Source of the DNA: DASWHR01 sp036398095
Lineage (GTDB): Bacteria; Actinomycetota; AC-67
Length of the DNA stretch: 27,927 nt
Assembly (NCBI GenBank): GCA_036398095.1
Contig: DASWHR010000108.1
Span: 1-27,927, forward strand
Reading direction: 5' to 3'
In this document: piece after piece, positions 14,806 through 23,563 of the stretch
Position numbering within the stretch: the first letter of the stretch is position 1
Layout of the letters: each line of letters begins with the position of its first letter
The notes under the pieces: model-generated
What the model saw: the letters and a program-made list of their open reading frames with translations, nothing else
What the model was told of the DNA's origin: nothing
The model's database searches: none
Made by a program: the position numbers and the translations under genes

Positions 14806-15875
14806 CGCGCGCGCCTCCGCAGCGCCGCGGCGCCGGCGAGGGCGGCGAGCATCGCGATCGCGCCGGGTGGTGCGCCGCCGATGCCCGTCGCCGGCAGCGG
14901 CACTTTTTTTTCGGCCAGTACGACCGCGGGAGGTTTCGGCGCCGGCGCGGCCGGCAGCGCTTCGGCGGCCTCGATGAAGGTGCGGTAGTCGGCGACGATC
15001 GCGGCGTTGACGCGAAGCTGGTTGTGGTTGGTCAGCGGATACGGCCGGTTGTCGGCGCCGCTGAGCATCGGGCTCTGCGCGTACTGCGGGCCCGCGAAGG
15101 CGACATCGGCGGCGCCGCTGCCGTCGTAGACGGTCAGCCACTTCGCTGGTGGATAGGTCTCGTCGCTGCCGCCCGGGCCGTTCAGCTCGTCCAGCCACGG
15201 CGTGTTCGCCGCGACCTCGTCGCAGGCGTAGACGGTGCCTTCGGTGCCCGGCGGGCACAGGCTGGTGCCGTGGTTGCCGCCGGCGATGCCGACGAACGCG
15301 ACCAGGTCGGTGCGCAGCTCGCGGTGGACCTTGAGCGTCTTGCGCGCGACCGTCACGCCCAGCGAGTGCGCCACGATCGAGAACTTCGCCGAGCCGGTGT
15401 ATTCGCGAACGGCGCGGATGAACGCGACCATGTCGGGCACGTTGACGTCGTTGGCGGTGATGCGCGCGATACCGTCGCCGCCCATCTCGGTGCGCTCGGC
15501 ACTGCCATCGGGATTGTCGCGCGAGGGCGAGTTGCCGTTGTCGTTTCCGACGCCGTTGTAGGACAGTCCCCACAGCTCCTGGTCGGTCCAGCCGGCCGCT
15601 TTGAAGTCGTCGCGCACCAGATACCAGTCGGCGTGATCGACGTTGTTTCCGTGGACGAAGATCACCGGGATGTGCGCGCGCGGCGCGCCGTTGCGAATCC
15701 CGCCGAAGCCGCCCAGCCGGAAGCCCCATTCCGCGTCGGTCAACACCGGGAAGTCTGTTGCGAACCTGGCTTTGGCCGGACCGACCGGCGGGGTGTGACC
15801 GTTCTGATGATCGGCGTGCGCGGGCAGGGCGGCCGACGCGAGCAGCACGGAGACAAATGCGAGCGTCCGTCTCAT
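14802..15875 (-). CDS. Cell-wall-anchored class-2 lipase / PhaZ7-like hydrolase with LPATG sorting signal
   Basis: 357 aa. It has a signal peptide (MRRTLAFVSVLLASAALPAHA) and the same catalytic region as the downstream paralogue: IPVIFVHGNNVDHADW, nucleophile Ser171 in VAHSLGV, probable Asp251 and His284, and the Cys pair near 207 and 218. Unlike the paralogue it continues with a Pro/Ala spacer and ends in PLPATG (LPXTG-type, residues 327-331), a hydrophobic helix and RRRAR, a classic sortase substrate tail. It should be covalently attached to the cell wall, or held by the tail if no sortase is present. An 8-T run (14904-14911) encodes the AEKKV just before the motif. The ATG overlaps the preceding hydrolase stop. 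Confidence 0.9.
   Translation of the reverse strand: MRRTLAFVSVLLASAALPAHADHQNGHTPPVGPAKARFATDFPVLTDAEWGFRLGGFGGIRNGAPRAHIPVIFVHGNNVDHADWYLVRDDFKAAGWTDQELWGLSYNGVGNDNGNSPSRDNPDGSAERTEMGGDGIARITANDVNVPDMVAFIRAVREYTGSAKFSIVAHSLGVTVARKTLKVHRELRTDLVAFVGIAGGNHGTSLCPPGTEGTVYACDEVAANTPWLDELNGPGGSDETYPPAKWLTVYDGSGAADVAFAGPQYAQSPMLSGADNRPYPLTNHNQLRVNAAIVADYRTFIEAAEALPAAPAPKPPAVVLAEKKVPLPATGIGGAPPGAIAMLAALAGAAALRRRAR
14904..14911. repeat. Homopolymer T8 (A8 in the coding strand) before the sorting signal
   Basis: Eight consecutive T on the plus strand, encoding the two lysines ahead of PLPATG in the wall-anchored hydrolase. Such a run is rare in this GC-rich sequence. A slip of one base here would remove the anchor while leaving the catalytic domain intact. 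Confidence 0.8.
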
Positions 15876-16753
15876 GTGAGGCACGCCTTTCGGATGTGAT
15901 CGGCGACGGAAGCGGCGCCTTCGCCGAGCAGCATCGAGAAGTGGCTCGCATCGACCAGATCGGTCTCCACATGAGGGACTGTCGCCTGGAGCGCTGCGAT
16001 CGTGGCGGCCGAATACAAGCCCTGCGGATCGTTCATCACGCCGCGTTGCGCGCGAACGAAGACGGCCGGCTGCGTGATGCGTTCGATCGCCGTGACGGTC
16101 AGTTCGTCGGTGAGCGTGTCCCGCGAATCCGCATAGACGGCGTCCAAGGAGACGCCGCTGCGCAGGTTCGGCTCGTCGCCGACGAGGTCGTAGTCCACGT
16201 AGGCCTGCACGTGCTCGTTGAAGTCGCCGGCGAATGCGGGATGCCGGCGCCAGAAGTCGCGGTACGCCTCGCGGGACGCGAACGTCATCTTGAGCCGGTC
16301 GAGCGACGGGCCGATGATTTGTTGAAGGAGCGCGTCGATGTCGGCGTCGGGCGGTGCGTCCGCCAGCTTGATCCCGCCGTCCAAGATCACCAGCGCCGCG
16401 ACCCGGCCGGGATGGCGCACCGCCGCGACCGGCACGACGAACGCGCCCATCGAATGCCCGGCGAAGACGGCCGATGGAAGCGATAAATGGTCCAGGATCG
16501 CGATCAGATCGTCGGCGTGGGCCGCGATCCCGAACGGGCCGGTGATCGCATTCGACCCGCCGCGGCCGCGAAGGTCGGGCGCGATCAGCACCGCGTCGCC
16601 GTCCAGATGCTCGGCGACCAGCGACCAGCATCGGTGCGTCGCGGTCACGCCGTGCGCCGCAATCACCACCGGCGCGCCGTCGCGACCCGGCCAGCGGGCG
16701 ACGCGAAGCGATCCGCCGGTGACCGGCACGTCGAACAGCTCGGCTGCACGCAC
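15872..16753 (-). CDS. Alpha/beta hydrolase, GTG start
   Basis: 293 aa, cytoplasmic. The frame opens with a GTG at 16753, two bases after the TAG of the acyl-CoA synthetase, with GGAG about 11 bases upstream; no ATG exists in the first part of the domain. Landmarks are VVIAAHGVTATHRCW (HG oxyanion), APDLRGRGGSN, the nucleophile elbow AGHSMG (Ser101) and the base in DASHFSMLLG near 271. The acid is uncertain (RAQRGVMNDPQGLY region). The family includes esterases, C-C hydrolases and lactonases. It sits between an acyl-CoA synthetase and two secreted lipases, which suggests that it cleaves imported ester or oligomer intermediates. The substrate is unknown. Confidence 0.85.
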   Translation of the reverse strand: MRAAELFDVPVTGGSLRVARWPGRDGAPVVIAAHGVTATHRCWSLVAEHLDGDAVLIAPDLRGRGGSNAITGPFGIAAHADDLIAILDHLSLPSAVFAGHSMGAFVVPVAAVRHPGRVAALVILDGGIKLADAPPDADIDALLQQIIGPSLDRLKMTFASREAYRDFWRRHPAFAGDFNEHVQAYVDYDLVGDEPNLRSGVSLDAVYADSRDTLTDELTVTAIERITQPAVFVRAQRGVMNDPQGLYSAATIAALQATVPHVETDLVDASHFSMLLGEGAASVADHIRKACLT

Positions 16754-16755
16754 GG

Positions 16756-18363
16756 CTAGGGCAGCTCCATGTCGGACAGCGTCGCGCGGATGGCCTTCTT
16801 GTCGATCTTGCCGACGCTGGTCTTGGGGATCGCGTCCACCACGACCAGCTCGTCGGGCAGCCACCATTTCGCGACCAGCGGCGTGAGATAGTCGCGGACC
16901 GAATCGAGCGTAGGCGTCTCGCCGCCGGACGCGACGACGACGGCGACCGGCCGCTCGTCCCACTTGCGGCTCTTGATGCCCACGACGGCCGCGTCGCCGA
17001 TCAGCGGATGGCCGAGCAACGCGCCTTCCAGCTCGACCGAGGAAATCCATTCGCCGCCCGACTTCACCAAGTCCTTCGCGCGGTCCACGATCCGGAATGT
17101 GCCGCCGGGCTCCATGAATGCCATGTCGCCCGTGCGGAGCCATCCGTCGTGGAACTTTTCGCCGGAGTCGGGATCGTTGTAGTACGCCGATGCGATCCAG
17201 GGGCCGCGGCATTCCAGCTCGCCGACCGTCGTGCCGTCGCGCGGGCAGACGCTGCCATCGGGCGCGACGATGCGCGCCTCGAGGCCGGGAAAGATCGTTC
17301 CGGTCTTCTCGCGCTGATCGATCAGGCCGTCGCGGTCCAATCCCCGGTGCGCGCGGCGCGGCAGCGAGATGCACGCGAGCGGACCGGTTTCCGTCATTCC
17401 CCAAAGCTGGACGATGTCGATGCCGCTGCGGTCGTAGGCGTCGATCAGCGGCCGCGGCAAGGCCGAGCCCCCGACGTAGATGCCGCGCAGCGACGACGCG
17501 TCGACGTCTTTGCGCTGAACGAGCGGCAGCAGGTCCTTCCAGATCGTGGGCACGCCTGCGGTCACGGTGACGTGTTCGTCGTCGATGATCCGGCCGATGT
17601 TGGGAGCCGACGAGTCCGAGCCGTGAAAGATCAGCTCGGCGCCGACGAGTGGCGCGGCGTAGGGAAGTCCCCAGCCGAAGGCGTGGAACATCGGCACGAT
17701 CGGAAAGACCCGGTCGGCTTCGGTCAGCGCGAGCGTGCCGGCCAACGCCGTCGCCATCGAATGCAGCCACATGCCACGATGCGACGACAGCACGCCTTTG
17801 GGCATGCCCGTCGTTCCCGACGTGTAGCACAAGCCGCAGGCGGCGTTCTCGTCGATGACGGGGAGCGAGTCGAGCGGGGCCGGTGCGGCGGCGGCGACGA
17901 GCGAGTCGTAGTCGTGGGCCGGCGCCAACCCCTGCGCATCGGCGTCGCCCATCACGACGTAGTCGGTGACGCTGCCGAGTCTGGGCGCGACGTCGGCCAA
18001 GATGCCGCACATCTCGGCGTCGACGAACACGACCTTGTCTTCGGCGTGGTTGATGACGTAGGCGATCTGCTCGTCGTAGAGCCGGACGTTGACGGTGTGC
18101 AGGACGGCCCCGATGAGCGGGACGGCATGGTAGAGCGCGAAGTGTCGTGCCGAGTTGAACGCGAACGTCGCGACGCGATCGCCGGATTGCACGCCCAGGT
18201 CGCGCAGGACCGTGACGAGCCGCAACACGTCGTCCGAGAGCGCGCCGTAGGTGGTGCGGCCCTCGGGCGAGACGACCTCACCGTCGGCGTGCACGTCGCG
18301 CATCCGGTCGAAGATCGCCCGCAGCGTGAGCGGCGTGCGCTGCATCAGCCCCGGGATCGTCAT
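16756..18363 (-). CDS. Fatty-acyl-CoA synthetase (FadD/AlkK-like)
   Basis: 535 aa, full length. It converts a free fatty or hydroxy acid, ATP and CoA to acyl-CoA and AMP. The P-loop-like motif YTSGTTGMPKG is at 180-190. Further landmarks are PMFHAFGWGLPYAAPLVGAE, QLWGMTETGPL, GWLRTGDMAFMEPGG, VDRAKDLVKSGGEWISS and the catalytic Lys near 519 in PKTSVGKIDKK. The stretch KWWLPDELVVVDAIPKTSVG is typical of medium/long-chain ligases of the AlkK type. The ATG at 18363 overlaps the stop of the LivF gene, so transport and activation of the substrate are translationally linked. It is distinct from the second ligase at 12365-13900. Confidence 0.93.
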   Translation of the reverse strand: MTIPGLMQRTPLTLRAIFDRMRDVHADGEVVSPEGRTTYGALSDDVLRLVTVLRDLGVQSGDRVATFAFNSARHFALYHAVPLIGAVLHTVNVRLYDEQIAYVINHAEDKVVFVDAEMCGILADVAPRLGSVTDYVVMGDADAQGLAPAHDYDSLVAAAAPAPLDSLPVIDENAACGLCYTSGTTGMPKGVLSSHRGMWLHSMATALAGTLALTEADRVFPIVPMFHAFGWGLPYAAPLVGAELIFHGSDSSAPNIGRIIDDEHVTVTAGVPTIWKDLLPLVQRKDVDASSLRGIYVGGSALPRPLIDAYDRSGIDIVQLWGMTETGPLACISLPRRAHRGLDRDGLIDQREKTGTIFPGLEARIVAPDGSVCPRDGTTVGELECRGPWIASAYYNDPDSGEKFHDGWLRTGDMAFMEPGGTFRIVDRAKDLVKSGGEWISSVELEGALLGHPLIGDAAVVGIKSRKWDERPVAVVVASGGETPTLDSVRDYLTPLVAKWWLPDELVVVDAIPKTSVGKIDKKAIRATLSDMELP

Positions 18364-19298
18364 CGCGCCCTCTTCTTCGCGGCCGTCTTCTTCGGCGGCA
18401 TCTTCGCAGGAGCGACCGTCTTCTTCTTGGCGGGTTCGGCCTTCTTCTTTGCGACCGGCTTCTTCGATGCGGGGGGCTTCTTGCGCGGTGCGGCGCGCTT
18501 CTTGGCCGGCGGCGCGAACGCGTCCGGCTCGGCGCCGCGCGCGGGCGCATCGAGCAGCCGCCCGATGCCCAGCGCCTGCACCATCGTCGCGTGATCGATC
18601 TCGTCCACGCGCTGCTGGTAAACGATCTGGCCGCGCTGCATGATCAGCGCCCGATGCGCCAGCCGCATTGCGAACGGAACGTTTTGCTCGACCAGCAGAA
18701 TCGTCACGCCGTCCCGGTTCACCTGCGCGAGCGCTTCGGCGAGCTCGTCCACCACGACGGGCGCCAGCCCGGCGGTGGGTTCGTCCACCAGCATCAGCTT
18801 CGGCTCGGACACCAGCGCGCGGGCGAGTGCGAGCATCGCCTGCTCACCGCCCGAGAGCGTCCCCGCCGGCTGATCGCGGCGTTCGCCGAGTCGAGGAAAC
18901 CGTTCGTACATCGCGGCCAGCGTCCGCGCGTAGCGACTTTTGTCTTTGCGGCGGATCAGATATCCGCCCAGCCGGATGTTCTCTTCGACGCTCAGCTCGG
19001 GGAACACCTGCCGGCCCTGCGTCACGTGCGCGATCCCCAGCGCGACGCGATCCTCGACCGGCAGCTTGGTCATCGACGTTCCGAAGAAGTCGACCGACCC
19101 CGCCCAGGCCGGCACCACGCCCGCGATCGTCTTCATCGTCACCGACTTGCCGGCGCCGTTGAGGCCGAGGATCGCGGCGATCTCGCCTTCGGCGACGGTG
19201 AAGTCCACGCCGTGCAGCACCGTGTTCGCGCCGAAGCCCGTGCGCAGATCGGTGACGCGGAGCGCGTCGGCCGGCGCCGCGTGCGCGAGCGCGCTCAT
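18360..19298 (-). CDS. LivF-type ABC ATPase with a lysine/alanine/proline-rich C-terminal tail
   Basis: 312 aa. The ATG at 19298 overlaps the stop of the LivM-LivG fusion. Residues 1 to about 255 are a LivF ATPase: Walker A GLNGAGKS near 44, HVTQGRQVFPELSVEENI (Q-loop region), signature LSGGEQAMLALARAL near 147, Walker B LMLVDEPTAGLAP near 168, and VEQNVPFAMRLA with the Gln normal for LivF at the H-loop. From about 262 to the end the sequence becomes AKK/PKK repeats (APRKKPPASKKPVAKKK, AKKKTVAPAKMPPKKTAAKK). This is like histone-H1-type tails and is not part of the usual LivF, which ends near 235-260 aa. The tail is probably disordered. Binding to nucleic acid, ribosome or anionic lipid is speculation. 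Confidence 0.9.
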   Translation of the reverse strand: MSALAHAAPADALRVTDLRTGFGANTVLHGVDFTVAEGEIAAILGLNGAGKSVTMKTIAGVVPAWAGSVDFFGTSMTKLPVEDRVALGIAHVTQGRQVFPELSVEENIRLGGYLIRRKDKSRYARTLAAMYERFPRLGERRDQPAGTLSGGEQAMLALARALVSEPKLMLVDEPTAGLAPVVVDELAEALAQVNRDGVTILLVEQNVPFAMRLAHRALIMQRGQIVYQQRVDEIDHATMVQALGIGRLLDAPARGAEPDAFAPPAKKRAAPRKKPPASKKPVAKKKAEPAKKKTVAPAKMPPKKTAAKKRAR

Positions 19299-21151
19299 AC
19301 CGGCGCCCCCGCCGATCCCAGGTACGCGTCCACGACGGCGCGGTCCGACACGATCTCGGCGGGCGTCCCGCGGGCGAGAACCGTGCCCAGATTCAGCACG
19401 TAGACCTCGTCGCACACATCCAGCACCAGCGGAATGTGATGCTCGATCAGCAGCACCGTCCGGCCCAAGTCGTCGCGCAGTTCGCGCAGGCGCTCCGCGA
19501 GCGATTCGACCACGGCCGGCGCCATACCCGCCGACGGCTCGTCGAGCATCAGCATCTGCGGCGCGGTCGCCAGCGCCGCCGCAATCTCGACGATGCGCTG
19601 CTGGCCGCCGGACAGATGTTTGACCGGTACGTCCGCGTAGCGTTCGAAGCCCAGCGAGGCGATCGCGGCGCGCGCGCGCTCGTCCAGGTCGCGCTCTTCG
19701 CGCGCGCGGCGCGGCGTCGCGGCCAGCGCATGCCAGGTTCCGTACGACGCGTGCGAGTGCTGCGCGAGCAGAAGGTTCTCGGCGACGCTCAGGTTTCGCG
19801 CCAGGCCCACGAGCTGGAAGGTGCGGCCGATGCCCAGCGCGGCTCGCTGGTGCGGCGGCAGATCCTGAATCGGCTTTCCGTCGTAGACGATCTGTCCCGC
19901 CTGCATCTTGACGAAGCCCGAGATCGCGTTGAACAGCGTCGTCTTGCCGGCGCCGTTCGGTCCGATCAGCCCGACGATCTTGCCCCGCGGCACCGCCAGC
20001 GACGCGCCGTCAACCGCGCGCAAGCCGCCGAACGAAACGTGCACGCTGCGAACCTCCAGCAGCGGTGCGGCATCATCGGCGATCGCGGCCGGCGCCAGCC
20101 CGGTGCGCGGCAGCGCGGGAATCGCGTGCTCGTCTTCGTCCTCGCCGATGCCGGCGCGCGCCGCCTTTGCCGCCTTGGACTCCTTCGCTTCGCGCATCGC
20201 GCCGGCGAACCCGCCCGGATGCCGGGCGAGTGTGTAGATGAGCAGGAACGCGCCGACGAGCAGGTCCCAGTCTTTCAGCGCAGTCAGCAGCCGCGGGAAG
20301 AAGCCGAACGCGAACGCCGCGATGACCACGCCAAGACGGCTGCCCAGACCGCCGATTACCACGAACGTCACCAGCAGCAGCGAGAACTGATAGTCGAACA
20401 CGTCGGAGGCGACGGTTCCGACCAGATGGCCGTAGGTCATGCCGGCGATGCCGGCGAGCGCGCCCGAGATCACGAACGCGAGCAGCTTGTAGCGGGTGAC
20501 GTCGATGCCGAACGACTGCGCCACCTGCTCGTCCTCGCGGATCGCATGGAACGCGCGGCCGAGCCGCGAGCGAACCAGATTCACGTCCAGCCACCAGAAT
20601 CCGACCAGCGTGACCAGCGTCAGCGCGAGGAAGTCGCCGTCGAGCAGGAAGATGAACCGGCCGGCCACCGGACGCGGCAGCATCACCGGCCCGCCGCCTT
20701 GCCAGGGCAACTGATACAGCGTGTTCTCGGCGAAGAACACCAGTCCGATGGTCGTGATGGCCAGATAGAGGCCGCGACGGCGCAGCGCCGGGAGGCCGGC
20801 GACGAACGCCAGCAGCGCGCCGGCGGCAGCGGCGAACGGCACGGTGATCAGGTAGGACCAGCCGAGCCGTCCGGTCAGAAGGCCGCTGGTGTACGCGCCG
20901 ATCCCGAGCAGCGCGGCATGGCCGAGCGAGATCTGCCCCGCGTAGCCCATCAAGATGTTCAGCGAGATCGCCATCATCGCGAAGCAGGCGCCGTAGCCGA
21001 TGACCGATGCGCGAAACGACGACAGGATCTCGGCGCGCGCGAGCAGCGGCGGCAGCACCGCGCACGCGGCGAGCACGATCCAAATGACCCGCGTCCGCTT
21101 CGAGATGCGTGGCATGCGAACGGTTCGCAGTCGCTGCACGATGTCGGTCAC
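19295..21151 (-). CDS. LivM permease-LivG ATPase fusion protein
   Basis: 618 aa, starting at a GTG (21151) that overlaps the LivH stop (GTGA). Residues about 20-330 are a LivM permease with NILMGYAGQISLGHAALLG, RRRGLYLAITTIGLVFFAEN and IREDEQVAQSFGIDVTRYK. A charged linker (EAKESKAAKAARAGIGEDED) follows. Residues about 365-618 are a LivG ATPase with Walker A GPNGAGKT near 395, signature LSGGQQRIVEIAAAL near 510, Walker B MLMLDEPSAG near 532 and H-loop LLIEHH. It would pair with LivH (21148-22023) in the membrane and with LivF (18360-19298) as second ATPase. The fusion differs from operon A, where LivH is also part of the chain. Confidence 0.92.
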   Translation of the reverse strand: MTDIVQRLRTVRMPRISKRTRVIWIVLAACAVLPPLLARAEILSSFRASVIGYGACFAMMAISLNILMGYAGQISLGHAALLGIGAYTSGLLTGRLGWSYLITVPFAAAAGALLAFVAGLPALRRRGLYLAITTIGLVFFAENTLYQLPWQGGGPVMLPRPVAGRFIFLLDGDFLALTLVTLVGFWWLDVNLVRSRLGRAFHAIREDEQVAQSFGIDVTRYKLLAFVISGALAGIAGMTYGHLVGTVASDVFDYQFSLLLVTFVVIGGLGSRLGVVIAAFAFGFFPRLLTALKDWDLLVGAFLLIYTLARHPGGFAGAMREAKESKAAKAARAGIGEDEDEHAIPALPRTGLAPAAIADDAAPLLEVRSVHVSFGGLRAVDGASLAVPRGKIVGLIGPNGAGKTTLFNAISGFVKMQAGQIVYDGKPIQDLPPHQRAALGIGRTFQLVGLARNLSVAENLLLAQHSHASYGTWHALAATPRRAREERDLDERARAAIASLGFERYADVPVKHLSGGQQRIVEIAAALATAPQMLMLDEPSAGMAPAVVESLAERLRELRDDLGRTVLLIEHHIPLVLDVCDEVYVLNLGTVLARGTPAEIVSDRAVVDAYLGSAGAPV

Positions 21152-22023
21152 GCGCGTGCCTTCCCCATCAGCCCTTGCGGCCGCAGCATCAGCACGAGCA
21201 GCATCGCGGCGAAGATCGCCATCGTGCCGGCGCCGGGCAGCCAGGTGATGTCGATGAACCACAGGCGCACGACTTGATCGATCAGGCCCATCGCGATCCC
21301 GCCGACGAACGCGCCCGACGGATTGGTGAGGCCGCCGACGAGCGCGGCGGCAAGGGATGGCACGAACAGTCCGTTGAGCGTGCCGGCGGCGAACCCGCCG
21401 ATCGACGGCTCGACCAGCAGCATCGCGATCGCCGACAGCGCACCGGCTAGCGTCCAGGTGAACGCCGACACCTTCCACAGGCGTACGCCGACCATCTGCG
21501 TCGCGACCGGATCCTGCGCCGCGGCAAGGACGCCCAGACCGAAGTCGGTGCGCCGCAAGAACCAGGCCAGGCCGAAGCCGAGCGCCGCGACGATGATCAG
21601 CGACAGGATCTGCGTCGGGCTGACGTTCACGCCCAGGATTTCCGGGCCGAGCCCTTTGATCGGATGGCTCAGGAATCGGGGCGAGGCGGTCCAGACTTTG
21701 ATCTCGAAGGCGATCAGCAGCGCGCCGAGTCCGATCGTGGCGACCGCGACCGTCAGGCGGCTCGCGTCGACCATCCGCGCGACGACTAGGCGTTCGAAGG
21801 CGAAGGACACCAGCGCGGCGGCGGCGATGCCGGCCAGCGCGCCGACCATCCAGGGCATGCCGGCCCGCTCGATCAGCGCCCAGGCGACGAACACGCCGAG
21901 CGTTCCGGTTTCGATCGCGGCAAGGTTCAGCACGCGCGAGCCGCGATAGACGAGCACGATCCCGAGTGCGATCAGCCCGTAGATGCCGCCGACGACGATG
22001 CCGGAGATCAGTGCGCGGCCCAT
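21148..22023 (-). CDS. livH: LivH-type ABC transporter permease
   Basis: 291 aa, hydrophobic throughout, with the LivH start MGRALISGIVVGGIYGLIAL and LVYRGSRVLNLAAIETGTLG. The common NFAHG sequence is changed to NLAAIETG. Near the end are SLAAALVGGLTNPSGAFVGG and MLLVLMLRPQGLMG, the usual C-terminal motif. It forms half of the membrane channel with the LivM domain of the next gene. The ATG at 22023 lies six bases after the binding-protein stop, and its own stop overlaps the next start. The symbol is used in the broad family sense; the substrate need not be leucine. Confidence 0.9.
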   Translation of the reverse strand: MGRALISGIVVGGIYGLIALGIVLVYRGSRVLNLAAIETGTLGVFVAWALIERAGMPWMVGALAGIAAAALVSFAFERLVVARMVDASRLTVAVATIGLGALLIAFEIKVWTASPRFLSHPIKGLGPEILGVNVSPTQILSLIIVAALGFGLAWFLRRTDFGLGVLAAAQDPVATQMVGVRLWKVSAFTWTLAGALSAIAMLLVEPSIGGFAAGTLNGLFVPSLAAALVGGLTNPSGAFVGGIAMGLIDQVVRLWFIDITWLPGAGTMAIFAAMLLVLMLRPQGLMGKARA

Positions 22024-22029
22024 AGAGCT

Positions 22030-23490
22030 CTAGCCGAGGTGCTCCGCGCACCACACGTTGGTCTTCCACACGGCGGTGCTGCCGCGGCCCATTGTCTCGA
22101 GCACGATGAACTGGTGCAGGCCGATGCGGCCGCCGATCGACTTGGGATGCGCGAAGTTGGCCTCGCAGTTCGGGTTGACGCGCGTGCGGAGGCCGCCCAA
22201 GAACGCGCCGGCGATCTTGTTGCGCGTACACGAGCGACCGCAGTCGAGGAACAACTGGTGCAGCGCCTTGTTCCCGATCCAGACCTGCCACAGGATGTCG
22301 TTGGTCGTCGTGTCCGGCCGGTATCTGCTGTAGGCAGCTTCGAAGCGCTCGATCTCGGCGCCGTACTCGTATTGGCTGAACGCATTGCCGTAGCCGCCCG
22401 GCGTGTAGGCAGACCAGGTCCCGATCCCCTCGATCGTCGGGCTCAGCGAGTTGTCCCGGCCGATGAGGTCCAGCGTCGTTTGAAACGGGAAGACGATCCA
22501 CTTCGGCCGGTAGCCTTGGCCGGCGGCCTGCTGGATGATCTGCGCTGCCGCGAGCGCGTTCTCCCAAATCCACACGACCTTGACGTCGTCGTCTTGGAGC
22601 TGGCCGATCTCAAGGTTGTAGGTCCCTTGGTTCTTGGTGGTCTCAAGATCCTTGCGCGGGGTGATGCCGCGACGCTTCAGCTCGGCGACACCGGTGTCGT
22701 GGCCGGGCTTCCAATACTCGCTGTTGCGCGAGATGATCCCGATCCGCTGGCCCTTGTACTTCGAGCCGATGTATTCGCCGAACGCGACGCCTACCTGCTC
22801 GACCGTCGGTTGCGTCGAGAACGAGTGCACCGCGCGATCCATGCCCTTCGCGATCGCCATGTGGTGCAGGTAGAGCGTCTTTTGCCGCTCGGCTTCTTCA
22901 CGCGCGAACGGGATCTGGTCGAAGCCGATGCCGCCGATGATGAAGAACGGATTCTTCGCGACGCAGCGCTTGACGACGGCCGCGGCTTCGGTGCCGTCGT
23001 AGCGGTCGTCCTCCCACGAGGTCTCGACCCGGCGTCCGTGGATCTTCTCGGAGGTGGCGTTGACCGCCTGCCAGTAGACGTTGAGATCGGCGGCGCTGAC
23101 GTTGAACGCCGCACCCAGCACCAACGCGGCATGACCGCACAGGGTGATCTGCGAGTCGGTGATCCCGATCGTGTCGGCCGCGCCCTTGTAGATGTTGGCC
23201 ACGTACTGCTTCGGGCTGCCGGTCGGAGCCGTCGACGGCCCGGGCCCGCCGGTCGGAAGCGGCCCGTTGGTGCCGCCGCTGGGCAGAACCGAGGGAACGC
23301 CCGAGATCCCCGGCAGGGGAGTGGTGCCGTCGGCCGGTCCGCCGGCGACCGGCTCTCCATCGGGATCAACAAGAGTGACCGTCGTATCGGACGCCCGCTT
23401 TCCGTAATGCCAGTCGGGAAGAGAACCCGAGCACGCCACGGTCAGCATGCCCAGCGCCACGAGCGCCGCGATCGAACGGATGCGTTTCAC
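22030..23490 (-). CDS. Liv-type substrate-binding lipoprotein (Peripla_BP_6)
   Basis: 486 aa, first gene of operon B. The GTG at 23490 was chosen over the GTG at 23499 because a perfect Shine-Dalgarno GAGGTGAT (23495-23502) ends four bases upstream of it and would itself overlap the other start. The N-terminus VKRIRSIAALVALGMLTVAC is a lipoprotein signal with Cys20 as lipidation site. A Gly/Pro-rich linker (about 45-80) is followed by the binding fold: ITDSQITLCGHAALVLGAAF, VYWQAVNATSEKIHGRRVET, NPFFIIGGIGFDQIPF, QRIGIISRNSEYWKPGHD, DDDVKVVWIWENALAAAQII. It is anchored on the outer face of the membrane and feeds LivH, LivM-LivG and LivF. It shares architecture but little obvious sequence with the binding protein at 5387-6823. 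Confidence 0.9.
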   Translation of the reverse strand: MKRIRSIAALVALGMLTVACSGSLPDWHYGKRASDTTVTLVDPDGEPVAGGPADGTTPLPGISGVPSVLPSGGTNGPLPTGGPGPSTAPTGSPKQYVANIYKGAADTIGITDSQITLCGHAALVLGAAFNVSAADLNVYWQAVNATSEKIHGRRVETSWEDDRYDGTEAAAVVKRCVAKNPFFIIGGIGFDQIPFAREEAERQKTLYLHHMAIAKGMDRAVHSFSTQPTVEQVGVAFGEYIGSKYKGQRIGIISRNSEYWKPGHDTGVAELKRRGITPRKDLETTKNQGTYNLEIGQLQDDDVKVVWIWENALAAAQIIQQAAGQGYRPKWIVFPFQTTLDLIGRDNSLSPTIEGIGTWSAYTPGGYGNAFSQYEYGAEIERFEAAYSRYRPDTTTNDILWQVWIGNKALHQLFLDCGRSCTRNKIAGAFLGGLRTRVNPNCEANFAHPKSIGGRIGLHQFIVLETMGRGSTAVWKTNVWCAEHLG

Positions 23491-23494
23491 GATG

Positions 23495-23502
23495 ATCACC
23501 TC
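23495..23502 (-). promoter_or_regulatory. Strong ribosome-binding site that fixes the start of the operon-B binding protein
   Basis: GAGGTGAT on the minus strand matches the 3' end of 16S rRNA over eight bases and ends four bases before the GTG at 23490. The longer frame starting at 23499 would have no usable site. A weak -10-like ATATAA lies at 23527-23532, so a separate promoter within 23491-23563 is possible but unproven. Confidence 0.7.
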
Positions 23503-23563
23503 GATGAAGGATTCGCCAGGACGTCCTTATATCGATTCGCCGCGGATCGGCCGATGTCCTGTC

